The notes beneath the pieces were generated by a model. That model searched no databases and was not told the origin of the DNA. It saw only the letters and a program-made list of their open reading frames with translations. The position numbers and the translations under genes were made by a program. A DNA stretch of 34,508 bases from Sphingomonas pruni NBRC 15498. GTDB lineage: Bacteria; Pseudomonadota; Alphaproteobacteria; Sphingomonadales; Sphingomonadaceae. Positions 32,960-34,508 of the stretch are shown here, piece by piece (positions within the stretch are counted from its first letter, which is position 1; each line of letters opens with the position of its first letter). The stretch is taken from assembly GCF_001598455.1 (NCBI RefSeq), contig NZ_BCYZ01000051.1, positions 1 through 34,508 on the forward strand, in the 5' to 3' direction.

Positions 32960-33430
32960 ATGACCTCGTTCCAGAAAGCCCGCGCTTTGGCCCTGCTGGT
33001 CCCCGCGGCGTTGCTCGCCGGCGCCTGGGGATTCCAGCTGATCGGGCACCTTTACCCGTGCGAGATGTGTCATTGGCAGCGCTGGCCGCATTACGCCGCG
33101 CTGCCGATCGCTTTGCTGGCGTTCGTGCCGGGATTGCCGCAGCGGCCGCTGGTCGTGCTGGCGGCGATCGCGATCGCGATCAGCGGCGTGATCGGCGTCG
33201 CGCATGCCGGGGTCGAATATCATTGGTGGCAGGGCTTCACGCCGTGCACCTCGACCTTCAGCAGCGGCGGCGACACGCTGAGCGCGATCATGAACGCGCC
33301 GGTGGTGCGCTGCGATGCGCCGCAATGGACCTTTGCGGGAGTTTCGCTGGCGGGATTCAACGCGGTGATCTCGCTCGGCGGCGCGCTGATCATCCTGTTC
33401 CTGCTGACTCGTCGGAGCCGCGCGGCATGA
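32960..33430 (+). CDS. dsbB: Disulfide bond formation protein B
   Basis: A 156-residue four-TM inner-membrane protein that re-oxidises DsbA with quinone. The first periplasmic loop has Y-P-C-E-M-C-H-W-Q-R, the CxxC pair followed by the quinone-binding Arg. The second loop has two cysteines, in F-T-P-C-T-S-T and V-V-R-C-D-A-P. Hydrophobic segments fit four membrane helices. The ATG at 32960 follows GAGGGCG, eight bases after the ctpA stop. The stop overlaps the coq7 start (ATGA), a coupling that may reflect shared use of the quinone pool. Confidence 0.95.
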   Translation: MTSFQKARALALLVPAALLAGAWGFQLIGHLYPCEMCHWQRWPHYAALPIALLAFVPGLPQRPLVVLAAIAIAISGVIGVAHAGVEYHWWQGFTPCTSTFSSGGDTLSAIMNAPVVRCDAPQWTFAGVSLAGFNAVISLGGALIILFLLTRRSRAA

Positions 33431-33963
33431 AGCGCTGGCGCCCCGGCGATCCCCAGCCACGGACCGACTCGATGATTCGGGTCGACCAGGCCGGCGAATA
33501 TGGCGCGACGCGTATCTATGCCGGGCAATTGGCGATCATGGGCGACCGCACGCCGGTCGCGCGTGAGATCGCCGGCATGGCGCGGCAGGAGGAACGCCAT
33601 CGTGCGTTCTTCGACACAATGATCGCCGAGCGCGGGGTGCGGCCCACCCTGCTCCAGCCCTTCTGGACCGTTGCCGGCTTCGCGCTGGGCGCGGCGACCG
33701 CGGCGATCGGCCCCGAAGCCGCGATGGCCTGCACCGCGGCGGTCGAAACCGAGATCGACAAACATTATTCAGAACAGCTTCAGCAACTGGGCGATAGCGA
33801 TCCCGCATTGTCGGCGGCGATCGCGGAATTCCAGGCCGAGGAGGTCGAACATCGCGAGACCGCGCTGGCGCACGGTGCGGAATCGGCTCCGGCCTATCCG
33901 CTGATGTCGGCGCTGATCCGGCTCGGCTGCCGGGTAGCGATCGCAACCGCCAAGCGTTTCTAG
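33427..33963 (+). CDS. coq7: 3-demethoxyubiquinol 3-hydroxylase
   Basis: A 178-residue carboxylate-bridged diiron enzyme for the penultimate step of ubiquinone synthesis (C6 hydroxylation). Metal ligands are in D-Q-A-G-E-Y-G-A, R-Q-E-E-R-H-R, A-V-E-T-E-I-D-K-H-Y and A-E-E-V-E-H-R-E-T, the four-helix bundle E/ExxH pattern. The start is an ATG at 33427 that overlaps the dsbB stop; a longer frame from 33058 runs inside dsbB and is not used. Length is typical of Coq7 in alphaproteobacteria. Confidence 0.95.
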   Translation: MKRWRPGDPQPRTDSMIRVDQAGEYGATRIYAGQLAIMGDRTPVAREIAGMARQEERHRAFFDTMIAERGVRPTLLQPFWTVAGFALGAATAAIGPEAAMACTAAVETEIDKHYSEQLQQLGDSDPALSAAIAEFQAEEVEHRETALAHGAESAPAYPLMSALIRLGCRVAIATAKRF

Positions 33964-33988
33964 GCGCCGGCGGGAGGAGGAGACGAGG

Positions 33989-34435
33989 ATGCGTATCATT
34001 GCCCTGGGCCTGCTGGCCGCGACGACCGTCGCGATGCCTGCCACCGCACAGGTGGCCGGTCCGGGCGTGCCGCCGCCGCCCAAGCCGACCACACCCGGCC
34101 CGGTGTCGCGCAACGCGCCGGTCAACGGCGTGCTGGTGCTCTATGGCAACGAACAATGTCCGACCGACCGCGACGGCAACGAAATCGTCGTCTGCACGCG
34201 CCGCGACGCCGCCGAACAATATCGCGTTCCCAAGGAATTGCGCAATTTCAAGATCACGCCCGAAAATCAGAGCTGGGCGTTGCGTGCGCAAGGCACGCTC
34301 GACACCGGCGCGTCGGGGATCGGCTCCTGCTCGGCAATCGGCCCGGGCGGATCGCTCGGCTGCTCGCAGCAGCAGTTCAAGGAATCGAAGCAGTTCAACA
34401 AGGACCGCAAGGCCGCCGAGGAAGAGGGGAAGTAG
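33989..34435 (+). CDS. Exported Pro-rich protein of unknown function
   Basis: A 148-residue protein with a signal peptide (MRIIALGLLAATTVAMPATA, cleavage near TA-QV). It then has a Pro/Gly-rich stretch, G-P-G-V-P-P-P-P-K-P-T-T-P-G, and a region with four cysteines (N-E-Q-C-P, I-V-V-C-T-R-R, G-S-C-S, G-C-S). The C-terminus is basic and charged (K-E-S-K-Q-F-N-K-D-R-K). I have seen similar small proteins in sphingomonads without known function. The ATG at 33989 has a strong GGAGGAGG upstream. The role is not inferred; two disulfides in the periplasm seem likely. Confidence 0.8.
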   Translation: MRIIALGLLAATTVAMPATAQVAGPGVPPPPKPTTPGPVSRNAPVNGVLVLYGNEQCPTDRDGNEIVVCTRRDAAEQYRVPKELRNFKITPENQSWALRAQGTLDTGASGIGSCSAIGPGGSLGCSQQQFKESKQFNKDRKAAEEEGK

Positions 34436-34508
34436 GCCCAGGTAGCGCCGGCGGCCGGGTCCGGCTGTAGGCCCTTGAATCGGGCCGACGCTGCGTTGCA
34501 TTGCTCAA

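Overview
This window looks like chromosomal DNA of a GC-rich alphaproteobacterium, most likely a sphingomonad (Sphingomonas or a close relative). Three things support this. There is a circularly permuted, two-piece tmRNA whose tag reads ANDNEALAIAA. YlxR is fused to an L7Ae-like domain, as in alphaproteobacteria. Most proteins resemble sphingomonad families, and stop/start overlaps (TGATG, ATGA, GTGA) are very common. I see no prophage, insertion sequence, CRISPR array, rRNA or tRNA gene.

Layout. 1-4.3 kb: a small DUF6572-type protein (+); a LemA - TPM - TPM - NUDIX operon (-); mscL (+); and an Rrf2 regulator (-) with a perfect palindrome just before its start codon. 4.4-4.7 kb: permuted ssrA (tmRNA), followed by two hairpins that carry the same 14-nt loop. 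4.9-7.6 kb: a class II aldolase-family protein, a GT-C-like membrane protein and a small orphan membrane protein. 7.8-20.5 kb: a long minus-strand block that is the classical rimP-nusA-ylxR-infB-rbfA-truB-rpsO-pnp translation and RNA-processing supercluster, read from a good promoter at about 20.6 kb. It carries extra genes: a tautomerase after nusA, and a lipoprotein, thymidine kinase, site-2 protease homologue and DUF6491-like protein between rbfA and truB. 20.7-26.2 kb: a sugar-dehydrogenase-fold lipoprotein and a group of CoA-thioester genes (three hotdog thioesterases, an acyl-CoA synthetase, a crotonase) plus a GNAT acetyltransferase. 26.4-28.4 kb: an exported orphan, a nitroreductase, and a membrane-protein/winged-helix-regulator operon behind three copies of one palindrome. 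28.6-34.4 kb: a plus-strand run of a small protein, nadD, rsfS, rlmH, an EnvC-like protein, ctpA, dsbB, coq7 and an exported orphan.

Two families of palindromic repeats thread through the window. Family A is about 90 bp, has two inward-facing REP-like hairpins and is bounded by GTCR...YGAC; there are four copies, at about 10.23, 14.44, 24.39 and 29.84 kb. Family B is built on CCCCTCCC/GGGAGGGG hairpins and occurs at about 3.77, 11.06, 17.94 and 28.44 kb. Two family B copies are unusual. One sits in frame inside truB and adds about 44 codons. The other supplies, and can hide in a hairpin, the Shine-Dalgarno sequence of ylxR.

I found no complete undescribed defence or metabolic system. The best candidates for new biology are the repeat-in-gene events, the three-operator regulator/membrane-protein unit, the twin identical-loop hairpins behind ssrA and a few orphan exported or membrane proteins.
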